In this document: piece by piece, positions 35,258 to 44,174 of the stretch
How the letters are laid out: each line of letters starts with the position of its first letter
How positions within the stretch are numbered: the stretch's first letter is position 1
DNA from: Bacteroidia bacterium
Lineage (GTDB): Bacteria; Bacteroidota; Bacteroidia; Bacteroidales; UBA932
NCBI GenBank assembly: GCA_021153285.1
Contig: JAGKTT010000025.1
Span: 1-56,887 of the forward strand
Direction: 5' to 3'
DNA length: 56,887 nucleotides
The notes under the pieces: generated by a model
Databases searched by the model: none
Seen by the model: only the letters and a program-made list of their open reading frames with translations
Told to the model about the DNA's origin: nothing
Program-made: the position numbers and the translations under genes

Positions 35258-37412
35258 CAAGGATAATGTCCTGATATGTCACGTCCTCCGGGCAGGCTTC
35301 CTTAATAGCTGACAATTTCTTTATACCTCCCTGAGCATCAATAGCTTCACGTATTGTTTCCATCTTCTGCGGCGAGACAAACTCTTCCACTGGAATCATT
35401 CCCTTAGCCACATAATGGGCAAGATGTGTAATTATCGTGCGCTGATTCAAGTCGCGTTCCTTAGCTATATCCTTAACACTCATACCCTGTTTATAAAGCT
35501 TGAAGGTAGTCACCTTGGTATCTTCCTTCTTCTCCTTGGCAGGTTTGGCGGCGGAGGTCCTGGCAGATTTCTTCGGAGTCTTTAATTCCTTTGGGACTAT
35601 TCCGGAAGCGTCGTAGACAGCTACCTGCCTTTCTCTGAGGTAATTATCCGTTGTAAACGAAAGAACTGCCATTGACTTCAGAAGAAGCCTTATCACTCTA
35701 AGTTCGAAGTCGAGATCGTTCCAGATATTGCCGTACCTTTTTACGAGTTCCTTGTTTTCTGCTTTGATATCTTTGGTCTTTTCAAGGAAATCTCCGTATG
35801 CGGCATCAATATGCTCAAGAAAATAACTGCAACCATTCTTTATTCTGGCGGCAAAATCCGGTGAAGCGATCACCTGGAAAGGTTTCTGCCTTATGATCAG
35901 CTGCCACTTCTCCCCCACTGGAATCACCCTTTCGTTCAATGCATTGAGAATGTCGTTATGCTTCTGGGCAAGGCCTACTACGGTACCTGACGGAAAGTCC
36001 TTGCTGACTCCCAGCATTCGTTTCTGAAGGGAAGCAAGCTCCTTGAAATCAAAGAGTTCACCGAGAAGTTCTTTATAATATTCCTCCTTAATGGATTCCA
36101 GTCGTGCAAGACTTCGTTCCGCCGCAGCCTCCTGCCCTTCGATATAATCTTCCACGTGAAGGTCGGTGATTACAGAATCGGCGCGAAGAGGAGTAGCCAA
36201 AACAATTCCCTCCAAGGTGCGGCATCGGCTCAATGCGACATATACCTGACCGGAGGCGAATGAAGATGCGGCATCAATGATGGCCTTGTCAAATGTAAGG
36301 CCCTGGCTCTTGTGAATGGTTATGGCCCAGGCCAATCTTAATGGATATTGGCGGAAGACACCCTGGACTTCGGTCTCCATTTCCTGAGTCTGCTCATTGA
36401 TTATGTAACGGCTGTTTTCCCACTCAAGAGGTTCAACGGCTATCTTCTCGTCGTCGCCGGGACATTGGACCAGAATGTATTCTTCGAAAAAGTCGGTCAC
36501 GACGCCGATCTTTCCATTGTAATATCTTTTCTCGCTGGAAGGATCATTCTTCACGAACATAACCTGAGCTCCTACCTTCAGTTCCAGACAAGCCTCGGTC
36601 GGATATGAATATTCGGGGAAATTTCCGCTTACAACGGCTTCAAATGAATGCACGGGCTCTTCTATCAGGCTGAGCTGCTGAGAGTTGTAATTGTCTGCTA
36701 TCTGATTGTGCGTGGTCAGACGTATGTACCCTTCGTCTGCTCCGGGGACAAAATGAGGGTCATAGCGGGAGTTCAGAGCACGGATTACCTCCGACGAAGG
36801 ACGACCGTTGCGGACAGAATTCAATATGTCTATGAAATGCTGATCCTGCTGCCTGTATACCTCTTTCAATTCTATGGTAACATAGTCTACAGATGCCAGT
36901 GCACGGCTACCGAAGAAATACGGCGATGTATAATATGGTGCAAGAAGCTGGAATTCTTCTTCAGTAATGACAGGAGAGAGCTGCTGAAGGTCACCTATCA
37001 TCAGAAGCTGGACACCTCCGAAGGGCTTGTATCTGTTACGGAAACGCCTCAGGACAGAATCAATCGCCTCCAGAAGATCGCATCTGACCATACTTATCTC
37101 ATCGATGATAAGGATATCGATTGTCTTGATTATGCTCCTCTTTTCTTTGCTGAATGCAAATTTGGATTCGATCTTCATTCCGGGAATGAAAGGATGCAGG
37201 GGTAATTGGAAGAATGAATGTATTGTAACTCCACCTGCATTGATAGCTGCAATTCCTGTTGGGGCGACCACCACTACCCTCTTCTTTGACTGCTCGACCA
37301 CCTTCCTTAGGAAAGTAGTCTTTCCCGTACCGGCCTTTCCTGTCAGAAACACGCTTTTACCGGTCTTCTCCACAAATTCCCACGCTGTCTTCAGCTCGAT
37401 ATTTCCCTCCAT
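35232..37412 (-). CDS. PIF1-like superfamily 1 helicase with C-terminal HTH
   Basis: 726 residues. Walker A FLTGKAGTGKTTFLRKVVEQ, Walker B IDILIIDEISMVR, Q-motif GGVQLLMIGDLQQLSPV, and motif VI in YVALSRCRTLEGI with TIHKSQGLTFDKA show a PIF1/RecD-type helicase. Residues 430-610 form a helical region, and 640-700 are a helix-turn-helix (TFKLYKQGMSVKDIAKERDL, then NQRTIITHL). It probably acts in replication or repair of DNA structures. The C-terminus overlaps aroK on the other strand by 26 bases. Confidence 0.88.
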   Translation of the reverse strand: MEGNIELKTAWEFVEKTGKSVFLTGKAGTGKTTFLRKVVEQSKKRVVVVAPTGIAAINAGGVTIHSFFQLPLHPFIPGMKIESKFAFSKEKRSIIKTIDILIIDEISMVRCDLLEAIDSVLRRFRNRYKPFGGVQLLMIGDLQQLSPVITEEEFQLLAPYYTSPYFFGSRALASVDYVTIELKEVYRQQDQHFIDILNSVRNGRPSSEVIRALNSRYDPHFVPGADEGYIRLTTHNQIADNYNSQQLSLIEEPVHSFEAVVSGNFPEYSYPTEACLELKVGAQVMFVKNDPSSEKRYYNGKIGVVTDFFEEYILVQCPGDDEKIAVEPLEWENSRYIINEQTQEMETEVQGVFRQYPLRLAWAITIHKSQGLTFDKAIIDAASSFASGQVYVALSRCRTLEGIVLATPLRADSVITDLHVEDYIEGQEAAAERSLARLESIKEEYYKELLGELFDFKELASLQKRMLGVSKDFPSGTVVGLAQKHNDILNALNERVIPVGEKWQLIIRQKPFQVIASPDFAARIKNGCSYFLEHIDAAYGDFLEKTKDIKAENKELVKRYGNIWNDLDFELRVIRLLLKSMAVLSFTTDNYLRERQVAVYDASGIVPKELKTPKKSARTSAAKPAKEKKEDTKVTTFKLYKQGMSVKDIAKERDLNQRTIITHLAHYVAKGMIPVEEFVSPQKMETIREAIDAQGGIKKLSAIKEACPEDVTYQDIILVIASIENQ

Positions 37413-37482
37413 ATCACTATCCTCCTATATTTTCCGCTAATATAGGCATTTTTGTGAATATTGATATTGGGAACAGTTGAAA

Positions 37483-39219
37483 TCAGATCATTTCGTCACG
37501 CTCGTGCATATCCTTGATGCGAAGCTGTGTGTTGGCTGTGCCACGGTAATAGTTCTCTACGATAGAGTAGCAGACGTCGATAGGATTGCCTGCCTTGATA
37601 TGGTCGAAGAAGTCAGCCATATTGAAAGCAATGGCCGAGATGTGATGATATGGGTGAGATTCCTGGATGAGCTCAAGCTTCAGATGACCGCCTTCAGCAC
37701 CCACCTTTCTTCCCATTCCATTGTCATAGACATTTTCGGTGAGGAAGACAGGAGCGGAATTGCCGGGACCGAACGGCTGGAACTGCTTTAATATACGCAG
37801 AAACTTAGGGGTTATCTGTGAAAAGTTCAGTCTCGCGTCCACATCCACGACAGGGGTCTGCATTTCCGGAATGATTGTTCCTGAAATTGCCTTTTCGATC
37901 CTTTCGCAGAAAGCAGGGAGATTTTCTTCCTTTAAGGTGAGGCCCGCAGCATAGAGGTGTCCTCCGAAATTCTCCAGAAGGTCTGAGCATCTCTCGATGG
38001 CATCATAGAGATCAAATCCGTGTACGCTTCGGGCAGAACCGGTCACCAGCCCGCCCTGAGACTGGGTGAATACGATCGTAGGCTTGTAGAACGCCTCCAC
38101 AAGACGCGACGCCACGATTCCCACTACTCCCTTGTGCCACTGAGGGTTATATACGATAGTCGCATTCTCTCCGGAAAGACAGTTTCCTGAACGGACCATT
38201 TCAAGAGCTTCCTGAGTAATGCGTCTGTCGATATTCTTTCTTTCGTTGTTGTGCTCATTGATCTCGGTACCGATACGGATGGCTTCGTTCACATCAGAAG
38301 CTGTGAGAAGCTCCACCGCTATGCGACCGGATTCCATACGGCCGGCAGCATTGATACGAGGTCCGATCTTGAATACGATATCGTCGATGGTGATATGGCT
38401 CGGTTCAAGTCCAGAAAGCTGTATCATAGCAAGAAGACCCTCACGGGGATTTCCGTTGAGTTGCTTGAGGCCAAAATGGGCCAGAACGCGGTTCTCGTCT
38501 GTGACAGAAACCAGATCGGATGCGATGCTGACTACAAGAAGATCAAGAAGCGGAATCAGTGTCTCGAAAGGGATTCCGTATCTCTGAGAATAAGCCTGAA
38601 CGAGCTTGAATCCCACACCACAACCTGAAAGGTCATCAAAAGGATAGAAGCAGTCCTCCCTCTTCGGGTCAAGCACTGCTACTGCTTTAGGAAGTTCATT
38701 TTCAGGAAGATGATGGTCGCAGATGATTACATCAATGCCTCTTTCGCGGGCATATTCCACTTTTTCATTGGCCTTGATGCCACAGTCAAGGGTAATGATC
38801 AGACCGAAAGCGTTTTCCGAGGCCCAGTCGATACCCTTGTATGAAACTCCGTAACCTTCGTCATATCTTTCAGGGATATAGAAGTCCACGGCACCCGTGA
38901 GTCGACGAAGGAAAGAATAAACGAGTGAAACTGCAGTGGTACCATCCACATCATAGTCGCCATAGACCAGGATCTTTTCTCCTGAAACTACTGCCTGATG
39001 CACTCTTTCCACAGCCTTGTCCATATCAGTCATAAGGAACGGATCGTGAAGATCATCCAGACTCGGACGAAAGAAAGAACGCGCCTGATGGAATGTATGG
39101 ACACCCCTCTGGACCAGGAGTTCAGCCAATACAGGATCCACTCCGAGTTCAGAAGAAAGCTGCCTGACTGTCTCAGGCTCAGAGCTTTCGCGCAATATCC
39201 ACTTCTTTTCCACTGCCAT
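37483..39219 (-). CDS. recJ: Single-stranded-DNA-specific exonuclease RecJ
   Basis: 578 residues from ATG 39219 (MAVEKKWILRES). An upstream ATG at 39228 lies inside the promoter box. DHH-family motifs: VYGDYDVDGTTAVSLVYSFL, ITLDCGIK, VIICDHHLPE, and the DHHA1 region GHLYAAGLTL with GRINAAGRMESGR-type spacing. It degrades single-stranded DNA 5' to 3' in recombination and mismatch repair. The predicted transcription start is almost at the ATG, so the mRNA may be leaderless. Confidence 0.94.
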   Translation of the reverse strand: MAVEKKWILRESSEPETVRQLSSELGVDPVLAELLVQRGVHTFHQARSFFRPSLDDLHDPFLMTDMDKAVERVHQAVVSGEKILVYGDYDVDGTTAVSLVYSFLRRLTGAVDFYIPERYDEGYGVSYKGIDWASENAFGLIITLDCGIKANEKVEYARERGIDVIICDHHLPENELPKAVAVLDPKREDCFYPFDDLSGCGVGFKLVQAYSQRYGIPFETLIPLLDLLVVSIASDLVSVTDENRVLAHFGLKQLNGNPREGLLAMIQLSGLEPSHITIDDIVFKIGPRINAAGRMESGRIAVELLTASDVNEAIRIGTEINEHNNERKNIDRRITQEALEMVRSGNCLSGENATIVYNPQWHKGVVGIVASRLVEAFYKPTIVFTQSQGGLVTGSARSVHGFDLYDAIERCSDLLENFGGHLYAAGLTLKEENLPAFCERIEKAISGTIIPEMQTPVVDVDARLNFSQITPKFLRILKQFQPFGPGNSAPVFLTENVYDNGMGRKVGAEGGHLKLELIQESHPYHHISAIAFNMADFFDHIKAGNPIDVCYSIVENYYRGTANTQLRIKDMHERDEMI

Positions 39220-39225
39220 AGCACA

Positions 39226-39274
39226 CAAAGATATGGATTTTGTTTCAATTTCAGAATTATTTATGCTATTTTTG
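39226..39274. promoter_or_regulatory. Divergent promoters of recJ and lysS
   Basis: Minus strand TATCTTTG (39233-39226) for recJ, only 6 bases from its ATG. Plus strand TATTTTTG (39267-39274) with TTTC 20 bases upstream (39243-39246) for lysS, giving a leader of about 58 bases. Confidence 0.55.
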
Positions 39275-39338
39275 TGCTTTAATTTGCCATTTTATGGCTT
39301 AACGAGAATATTGATAAACAAAATAAATATTTATAGCT

Positions 39339-40853
39339 ATGAGCATTATGGACCTCAACGAGCAGGAGCTTTTCAGAAGAGAATCGCTTGCTAAGCTCAG
39401 GGAACTCGGAATCGAGCCTTATCCTGCACCACTCTACCCTATCAACACATCTGCTGCGCAGATCAAGGCTGAGTACGACGAGGAGAAAGGCAATTTCCAG
39501 GAAGTGGTCATCGCAGGCCGAATTATGTCAAGACGTATTATGGGTGCAGCTTCGTTCGGAGAGATCCAGGACGAGACAGGACGTATCCAGGTGTATATCA
39601 ACCGTGACGAGATCTGCCCCGGCGAGGACAAGACAATGTACAACACCGTATGGAAGAAGCTTCTTGACATCGGAGACATCATCGGTATCAAGGGATTCGC
39701 CTTCATCACCAAGACAGGCCAGCTTTCAGTTCACGCAAAGGAACTTACCCTCCTGAGCAAGTCTCTCCGCGTGCTTCCGATCGTGAAGGAGAAGGACGGT
39801 GAAGTGTTCGATGCATTCTCAGATCCTGAGCTCAAGTACAGACAGAGATACGTTGACCTGATCGTAAACCCTCAGGTACGCGATACATTCATAAAGAGAA
39901 GCCAGATCGTGGCTACAATGCGTGAGTATTTCAATGAAGCAGGCTGCCTTGAGGTGGAGACTCCTATCCTCCAGAGCATCCCAGGCGGTGCAACAGCTCG
40001 TCCGTTCATCACTCACCACAACGCTCTCGACATTCCTCTCTATTTGAGAATTGCCAACGAGCTCTATCTCAAGAGACTCATCGTCGGAGGATACCACGGA
40101 GTTTACGAGTTCGCAAAGGACTTCCGTAACGAGGGTATGGACAAGACCCACAACCCAGAGTTCACTTGTATGGAGATCTATGTGGCTTATAAGGACTACA
40201 TCTGGATGATGGAGTTCGTGGAGAAGCTTCTCGAGAAGATCGCTCTCAAGCTCCACGGCCAGACAGAGGTTACAATCGGTGACAAGCAGGTAGACTTCAA
40301 GCCGCCTTTCCGCCGCCTCCCTATCCTCGAGGCCATCAAGGAATACGCTGGAGTAGACGTAGCAGGAATGACTGAGGACGAGCTCCGCGAGACCTGCAAG
40401 AAGCTCCACGTCGAGACCGATCCTTCATTCGGCAAGGGCAAGCTTATCGACGCAATCTTCGGAGAGTATTGCGAGAAGCACCTTACCCAGCCAACATTCA
40501 TCACAGACTATCCTGTGGAAATGTCACCGCTTACAAAGCGTCACCGTACAAATCCGGAGCTCACAGAACGTTTCGAGCTCTTCGTATGCGGCAAGGAGCT
40601 CGCCAATGCATACAGCGAGCTTAACGACCCAATCGACCAGTACGAGCGTTTCCAGGATCAGCTCAAGCTGAAGGACAAGGGAGACGATGAGGCAATGTTC
40701 ATCGATATGGACTTCGTACGTGCACTCGAGTACGGTATGCCTCCTACATCAGGACTCGGTATGGGAATCGACCGTCTTACAATGTTTATGACCAATTCCC
40801 CTACCATCCAGGATGTTCTTTTCTTCCCACAGATGAGACCAAAGAATCAGTAA
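39339..40853 (+). CDS. lysS: Lysyl-tRNA synthetase, class II
   Basis: 504 residues. OB-fold anticodon-binding domain (VVIAGRIMSRRIMGAASFGE, then IQDETGRIQVY), class II motif 1 (GCLEVETPILQSIPGGATAR), motif 2 (FRNEGMDKTHNPEFTCMEIY) and motif 3 (GLGMGIDRLTMFMTN). It charges tRNA-Lys. An internal ATG at 39348 could also serve as the start. A strong terminator follows. Confidence 0.97.
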   Translation: MSIMDLNEQELFRRESLAKLRELGIEPYPAPLYPINTSAAQIKAEYDEEKGNFQEVVIAGRIMSRRIMGAASFGEIQDETGRIQVYINRDEICPGEDKTMYNTVWKKLLDIGDIIGIKGFAFITKTGQLSVHAKELTLLSKSLRVLPIVKEKDGEVFDAFSDPELKYRQRYVDLIVNPQVRDTFIKRSQIVATMREYFNEAGCLEVETPILQSIPGGATARPFITHHNALDIPLYLRIANELYLKRLIVGGYHGVYEFAKDFRNEGMDKTHNPEFTCMEIYVAYKDYIWMMEFVEKLLEKIALKLHGQTEVTIGDKQVDFKPPFRRLPILEAIKEYAGVDVAGMTEDELRETCKKLHVETDPSFGKGKLIDAIFGEYCEKHLTQPTFITDYPVEMSPLTKRHRTNPELTERFELFVCGKELANAYSELNDPIDQYERFQDQLKLKDKGDDEAMFIDMDFVRALEYGMPPTSGLGMGIDRLTMFMTNSPTIQDVLFFPQMRPKNQ

Positions 40854-40874
40854 TGACTGATATCCTTACAATAG

Positions 40875-40909
40875 AACGCGCGAGATTTCAGGAAAATCTC
40901 GCGCGTTTT
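40875..40909 (+). terminator. Terminator of lysS
   Basis: The 14-base stem AACGCGCGAGATTT / AAATCTCGCGCGTT has a 4-base loop and is followed by TTG and later TTTT. It starts 22 bases after the lysS stop. Confidence 0.85.
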
Positions 40910-40997
40910 GCTGTTTTCACGGTGTTTTGAGCGTGTCTTTGGCATTTTCTCTCTTACACGATGTTCAAGGCTTGCGATCATCATAAACCACTATGGG

Positions 40998-41136
40998 TCG
41001 AAAGCATAAAAACGGGTCAATCCGTGCTTTCGGATGTAATTTTTATGGTCGAAAGCATAAAAACGCTTCGATTTGTGCTTTCGAAGACAATTTCGCAGAT
41101 CAAAAGCACAGAAACGGGTCAATCCGTGCTTTCGAT
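40998..41136. repeat. Three tandem hairpin repeats (about 51-base period)
   Basis: Copies at 40998-41033, 41049-41084 and 41099-41136. Each has arms CGAAAGCAY / GTGCTTTCG around about 18 bases. Copies 1 and 3 share an identical ACGGGTCAATCCGTGCTTTC segment. A related hairpin is at 52899-52932. No ORF is credible here. Confidence 0.8.
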
Positions 41137-41148
41137 AAAGAATATATT

Positions 41149-42054
41149 TCAGAAATAGAATCCGATACCGACCGTGGCAGAGCAGGTGCGGAAACGGACA
41201 GTCGAGACCCCGGCTGAGAAAGCCACTCGATTCCATCTGACTATTGCTCCGGTCTCAGCCTCCAGTCCTTTCACAGACCAATCAGACACCTGTGCCCATC
41301 CGCCGTCGATATCCTGCCACAGAAGCTGGCGGTTTCCATAACCGGCTCCGGCATAAAGAATCAGCCAAGGAGTTGTCTGTGCAAGAAAACCGGCAGATGC
41401 AATAAAGGACGTGGTCTTTTCTGCACCACCCGGCCAGATAGTACTTCCGTTTTCAAGAGTGCCGTCCGAATGACAGGAATAATCAGCGGATGCCTTTACG
41501 AAATTGGACCTGAAGGCCAGATAACCACCGAAGGTTCGGCCTTTCACCCCGGCTCGAAGTCCGTACGAAAGATCGGGAGCTGACATTTCCGCGAGCAGGA
41601 TAAAGTCCGTACGGTATTTCCATAAACGGGCAGAAGGAAAAACATCCGGATCCTGGTGAGGAATCAATATCCCGGCAATATCATTGACCGTGAGTCTCGA
41701 CGGAAAGGAGCATTCCACTATAGGCAAGACCTCTGCTATGTATGTTACCTGTGGCCTGATTCCGGTAGAAAACCATTGCCCGACATCTCTGAAACGCTGA
41801 CGCTGAGCAGACGTCATCTCTGACTCCTTGGATTTAAGTCTTTTATTGGTAGTCACGAAGAAATTGATAGTAGACTTAGCTTCTTCTCTGGATATCGGCT
41901 CTCCCCTTGACATTCTGGCTTTAAGTTCCAGACACACCTCACACATCTGCTCATAGCGTTCCAGTTCGGAATCCAATGACTCCTGAGCCTTTACCATCTG
42001 GAAGTTAAAGACACACAACAGCAATGCTATAATATGAATGACAGGAGTTTTCAC
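41149..42054 (-). CDS. Secreted protein, predicted outer-membrane beta-barrel
   Basis: 301 residues from GTG 42054 (VKTPVIHIIALLLCVFNF), which gives a signal peptide cleaved after KAQ. The longer frame upstream overlaps the divergent promoter region. Residues 25-100 are charged helix (SELERYEQMCEVCLELKARM, REEAKSTINFF). Residues 130-301 alternate as amphipathic strands and end in VGIGFYF, a terminal aromatic typical of outer-membrane barrels. I do not recognise the family. It is divergent from the kinase gene, with intertwined promoters 53 bases apart. The GTG lies 6 bases after a promoter box, so the start is uncertain. Confidence 0.6.
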   Translation of the reverse strand: MKTPVIHIIALLLCVFNFQMVKAQESLDSELERYEQMCEVCLELKARMSRGEPISREEAKSTINFFVTTNKRLKSKESEMTSAQRQRFRDVGQWFSTGIRPQVTYIAEVLPIVECSFPSRLTVNDIAGILIPHQDPDVFPSARLWKYRTDFILLAEMSAPDLSYGLRAGVKGRTFGGYLAFRSNFVKASADYSCHSDGTLENGSTIWPGGAEKTTSFIASAGFLAQTTPWLILYAGAGYGNRQLLWQDIDGGWAQVSDWSVKGLEAETGAIVRWNRVAFSAGVSTVRFRTCSATVGIGFYF

Positions 42055-42060
42055 AATAGA

Positions 42061-42088
42061 CAAAATTAGCAAAAAAGCCGTATCTTTG
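42061..42088. promoter_or_regulatory. Divergent promoter boxes for barrel protein and kinase
   Basis: Minus strand TAATTTTG (42068-42061), 6 bases from the GTG of the barrel-like gene. Plus strand TATCTTTG (42081-42088), 18 bases before the kinase ATG. Confidence 0.5.
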
Positions 42089-42106
42089 TATGAATATACA
42101 CAGATT

Positions 42107-43144
42107 ATGTTAGGGCCTTCCGGTTTTTTCCTGCCTGATGCCCCGGGCAGCATTCATACAGACTCCCAAAGTCTCGAACTCATCCACTCTTCCGAGAGTG
42201 GATTCAATGAGTTGTACCGTGGCAGCAAGAACGGAAGATTCTTTGTCTACAAAGCCTTGAAAAAGGAATATCGCGGGAATCCCCTCTATGAAGAACTGCT
42301 CAAAAAGGAGTTCAACATAGGTTTCTCATTGGACCATACCGGAATCTGCCAACATTTCGGATTTATCGATTTCCCATCCATCGGACATTGCATAGTGATG
42401 GAATGGATCGACGGAAGGAATCTTGAAAGCCTCCTATGTGAAGGAGTTGTCGACAAGACATTGGCCCGGAAAATAATCTGCGAAACCTGTGATGCTCTGG
42501 AGTATATCCACAGAAAGCAGATAATCCACAGAGACCTCAAACCGGAGAATATAATGATCACAAACAACGGAAGGAATGTAAAGATCATTGACTTCGGACT
42601 CTCTGATGCAGACTCATATTGTTCTTTCAAAGCCCCGGCAGGAACTATGGCATATGCCTCACCTGAACTCATTGCCGGCGAGAAACTGGACGCCCGCAGC
42701 GACATATGGTCTATTGGAGTTATTATCAATGAGTTGAGTAGCAGTTTCCATTTTATTTCATCCCGATGTCTGCGTCGCGACAAAGAGCAAAGGTACAATT
42801 CAGTAGCTGAAGTAAAGAGGGCGATACTTCAGGAGCCGGCAAGGAAGATAAAAAGATCCGTTGCCGCGACCATTGTGTTTATGTCAATTGCCGGTGCAGT
42901 CTGGATGGCTTCTGTCAATCAGGAAACTGAGATTGGTGAGCCAGCCCCTGCTGCTGTGATGCCCGTCCCTGATATTGCCACATCTGTTCAGGATACTGTT
43001 CCAAAGCCAGTTCACGATCCTGCCGAAGCCGCTATTGTAAAGAAAACGACGCCAAAGAATTCTTCTCCACACAATTCAGAAGAAAACCTTGACGCCGATG
43101 ATCTTGACAATATGTTCAAAGATGCAGCCGAGCTGATTCTTTGA
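42107..43144 (+). CDS. Membrane-anchored Ser/Thr protein kinase
   Basis: 345 residues from ATG 42107. N-lobe: glycine loop SGFNELYRGS, Lys in FFVYKALK, Glu in EFNIGF. Catalytic loop IIHRDLKPENIM, metal-binding IDFGLSD, activation segment APAGTMAYASPE, and DIWSIGVIINE. Only about 10 residues separate NELSSS from RCLRRDKEQRYNS, where 30-40 are usual, so part of the C-lobe is missing. One membrane helix follows (VAATIVFMSIAGAVWMASV), then an extracytoplasmic Pro/Glu tail. All catalytic residues are present. It lies between a divergent barrel-like gene and a convergent small gene. Its substrate is unknown. Confidence 0.85.
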   Translation: MLGPSGFFLPDAPGSIHTDSQSLELIHSSESGFNELYRGSKNGRFFVYKALKKEYRGNPLYEELLKKEFNIGFSLDHTGICQHFGFIDFPSIGHCIVMEWIDGRNLESLLCEGVVDKTLARKIICETCDALEYIHRKQIIHRDLKPENIMITNNGRNVKIIDFGLSDADSYCSFKAPAGTMAYASPELIAGEKLDARSDIWSIGVIINELSSSFHFISSRCLRRDKEQRYNSVAEVKRAILQEPARKIKRSVAATIVFMSIAGAVWMASVNQETEIGEPAPAAVMPVPDIATSVQDTVPKPVHDPAEAAIVKKTTPKNSSPHNSEENLDADDLDNMFKDAAELIL

Positions 43145-43151
43145 TAGTCTA

Positions 43152-43712
43152 TTATATTTCCACCTTCAGCAGATTGATTCCATCGATCTGACCTGCCACA
43201 TATGAAGGCGTATATGCTCCGTCACGGAGTATCCTGGATATGAACAGAGGATATCCGACAATTATTTCCGAAAGTTCGAAACGGTCTCCCACCATCAGCT
43301 GGGAATTCTCGGAAGAAATCACCTCGAACTGATAATTTCCAAGATAAAGCATCTTCACAAGCCTGTTCGGAGCCCAACCTATCTGGACAACGGTCTCAGG
43401 CTTAAGTTCCGCCACAGTCTGGCACCTGGATGTAAAGAAATTGGATGCATAGACCTGGGAATCCTTAAGATAATTGCAGAACGCCTTGAAATCCCTGTGA
43501 CCGATAAATCGCGAAAGCCCATCCAGAGTCGCCACACGCGGAGTCGGATTAAGACTCACATAACCCCAAAGCCTCTTCAGAGTCGAAGAAGAAATCAGCT
43601 CCCCGATCTGATGCTCAATAACGACAGAAAGCGACTCGAAATCAGTCGTAGTCGCTATCCTTCGTCCATATTTCTTCTCCACCTCCGTCAGGAGATATGC
43701 AAGCTCCGGCAT
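43152..43712 (-). CDS. Uncharacterised protein with predicted DNA-binding N-terminus
   Basis: 186 residues from ATG 43712. A GTG at 43733 falls on the promoter box. Residues 1-90 are helical (LAYLLTEVEKKYGRRIATTT; SSTLKRLWGYVSLNPTPRVA; TLDGLSRFIGHRDFKAFCNY), a pattern I know from Bacteroidota hypothetical proteins and which looks HTH-like. Residues 105-186 are a beta-rich domain (VVQIGWAPNRLVKMLYLGNY). The promoter spacer contains a perfect inverted repeat (43739-43759), which would fit autoregulation. It converges on the kinase gene with 7 bases between them. Confidence 0.6.
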   Translation of the reverse strand: MPELAYLLTEVEKKYGRRIATTTDFESLSVVIEHQIGELISSSTLKRLWGYVSLNPTPRVATLDGLSRFIGHRDFKAFCNYLKDSQVYASNFFTSRCQTVAELKPETVVQIGWAPNRLVKMLYLGNYQFEVISSENSQLMVGDRFELSEIIVGYPLFISRILRDGAYTPSYVAGQIDGINLLKVEI

Positions 43713-43732
43713 ATTTCTATCAATCTGTCCCA

Positions 43733-43763
43733 CAAATGTATGAAATTATCTGTTTCATACAAA
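43733..43763 (-). promoter_or_regulatory. Promoter with palindromic spacer for the 186-aa gene
   Basis: TTTG (43763-43760), 19 bases, TACATTTG (43740-43733). The spacer holds TATGAAA (43739-43745) and TTTCATA (43753-43759), a 7-base inverted repeat 7 bases apart, placed to act as an operator. Confidence 0.65.
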
Positions 43764-43829
43764 GGTACGACACGTCACAAGGCGCATCAAGTTCATATTA
43801 GTTCATTTGAGGAGCCCGTAAGAATAATA

Positions 43830-43861
43830 TTTGCGATATAATTACAGAATACTTACATTTG
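43830..43861 (+). promoter_or_regulatory. Promoter of the RelB-PIN pair
   Basis: TTTG (43830-43833), 20 bases, TACATTTG (43854-43861), with the antitoxin ATG 19 bases later. Confidence 0.65.
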
Positions 43862-43880
43862 CAATACAAACACTGGAATT

Positions 43881-44174
43881 ATGGCACAGACAACTATGAC
43901 ATTCAGAGTCGATGACTCTTTGAAGAAAGACTTCGACAAGCTTTGCGACGAATTCGGACTAAGCAATACTGCCGCCCTCACCATCTTTATGAAGACAATG
44001 GTGAGAGAGCGGAGGATTCCGTTTGAGATCAAAGCGTTATCCGAAGACGATAGGAGAAAAAAAGCAATGGAGGCATTCGAAAGAATGCGAGAAGATGCCG
44101 CTAGAAGCGGATTACAAGGTATGTCACTGGATGAAATCAACTCCATAATCCGCGATGTACGAAATGGACACTAA
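43881..44174 (+). CDS. RelB/DinJ-family antitoxin
   Basis: 97 residues. Ribbon-helix-helix N-terminus (TTMTFRVDDSLKKDFDKLCD, then EFGLSNTAALTIFMKTMVRE), a typical RelB/DinJ start with DNA-binding strand and helix, followed by a helical toxin-binding tail. It overlaps the start of the PIN gene. It should repress its own promoter and neutralise the PIN toxin. RelB paired with a PIN nuclease rather than RelE/YafQ is a less common combination. Confidence 0.88.
   Translation: MAQTTMTFRVDDSLKKDFDKLCDEFGLSNTAALTIFMKTMVRERRIPFEIKALSEDDRRKKAMEAFERMREDAARSGLQGMSLDEINSIIRDVRNGH

Noticed and set aside
37412..37482. TAnnTTTG promoter for the helicase
   Set aside because: No match was seen in the 70-base recJ-helicase gap, so no promoter is reported there.
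40998..41136. CRISPR-like array
   Set aside because: There are only three units, the spacers are not unique protospacer-like sequences, each unit is itself a hairpin, and no cas genes are nearby.
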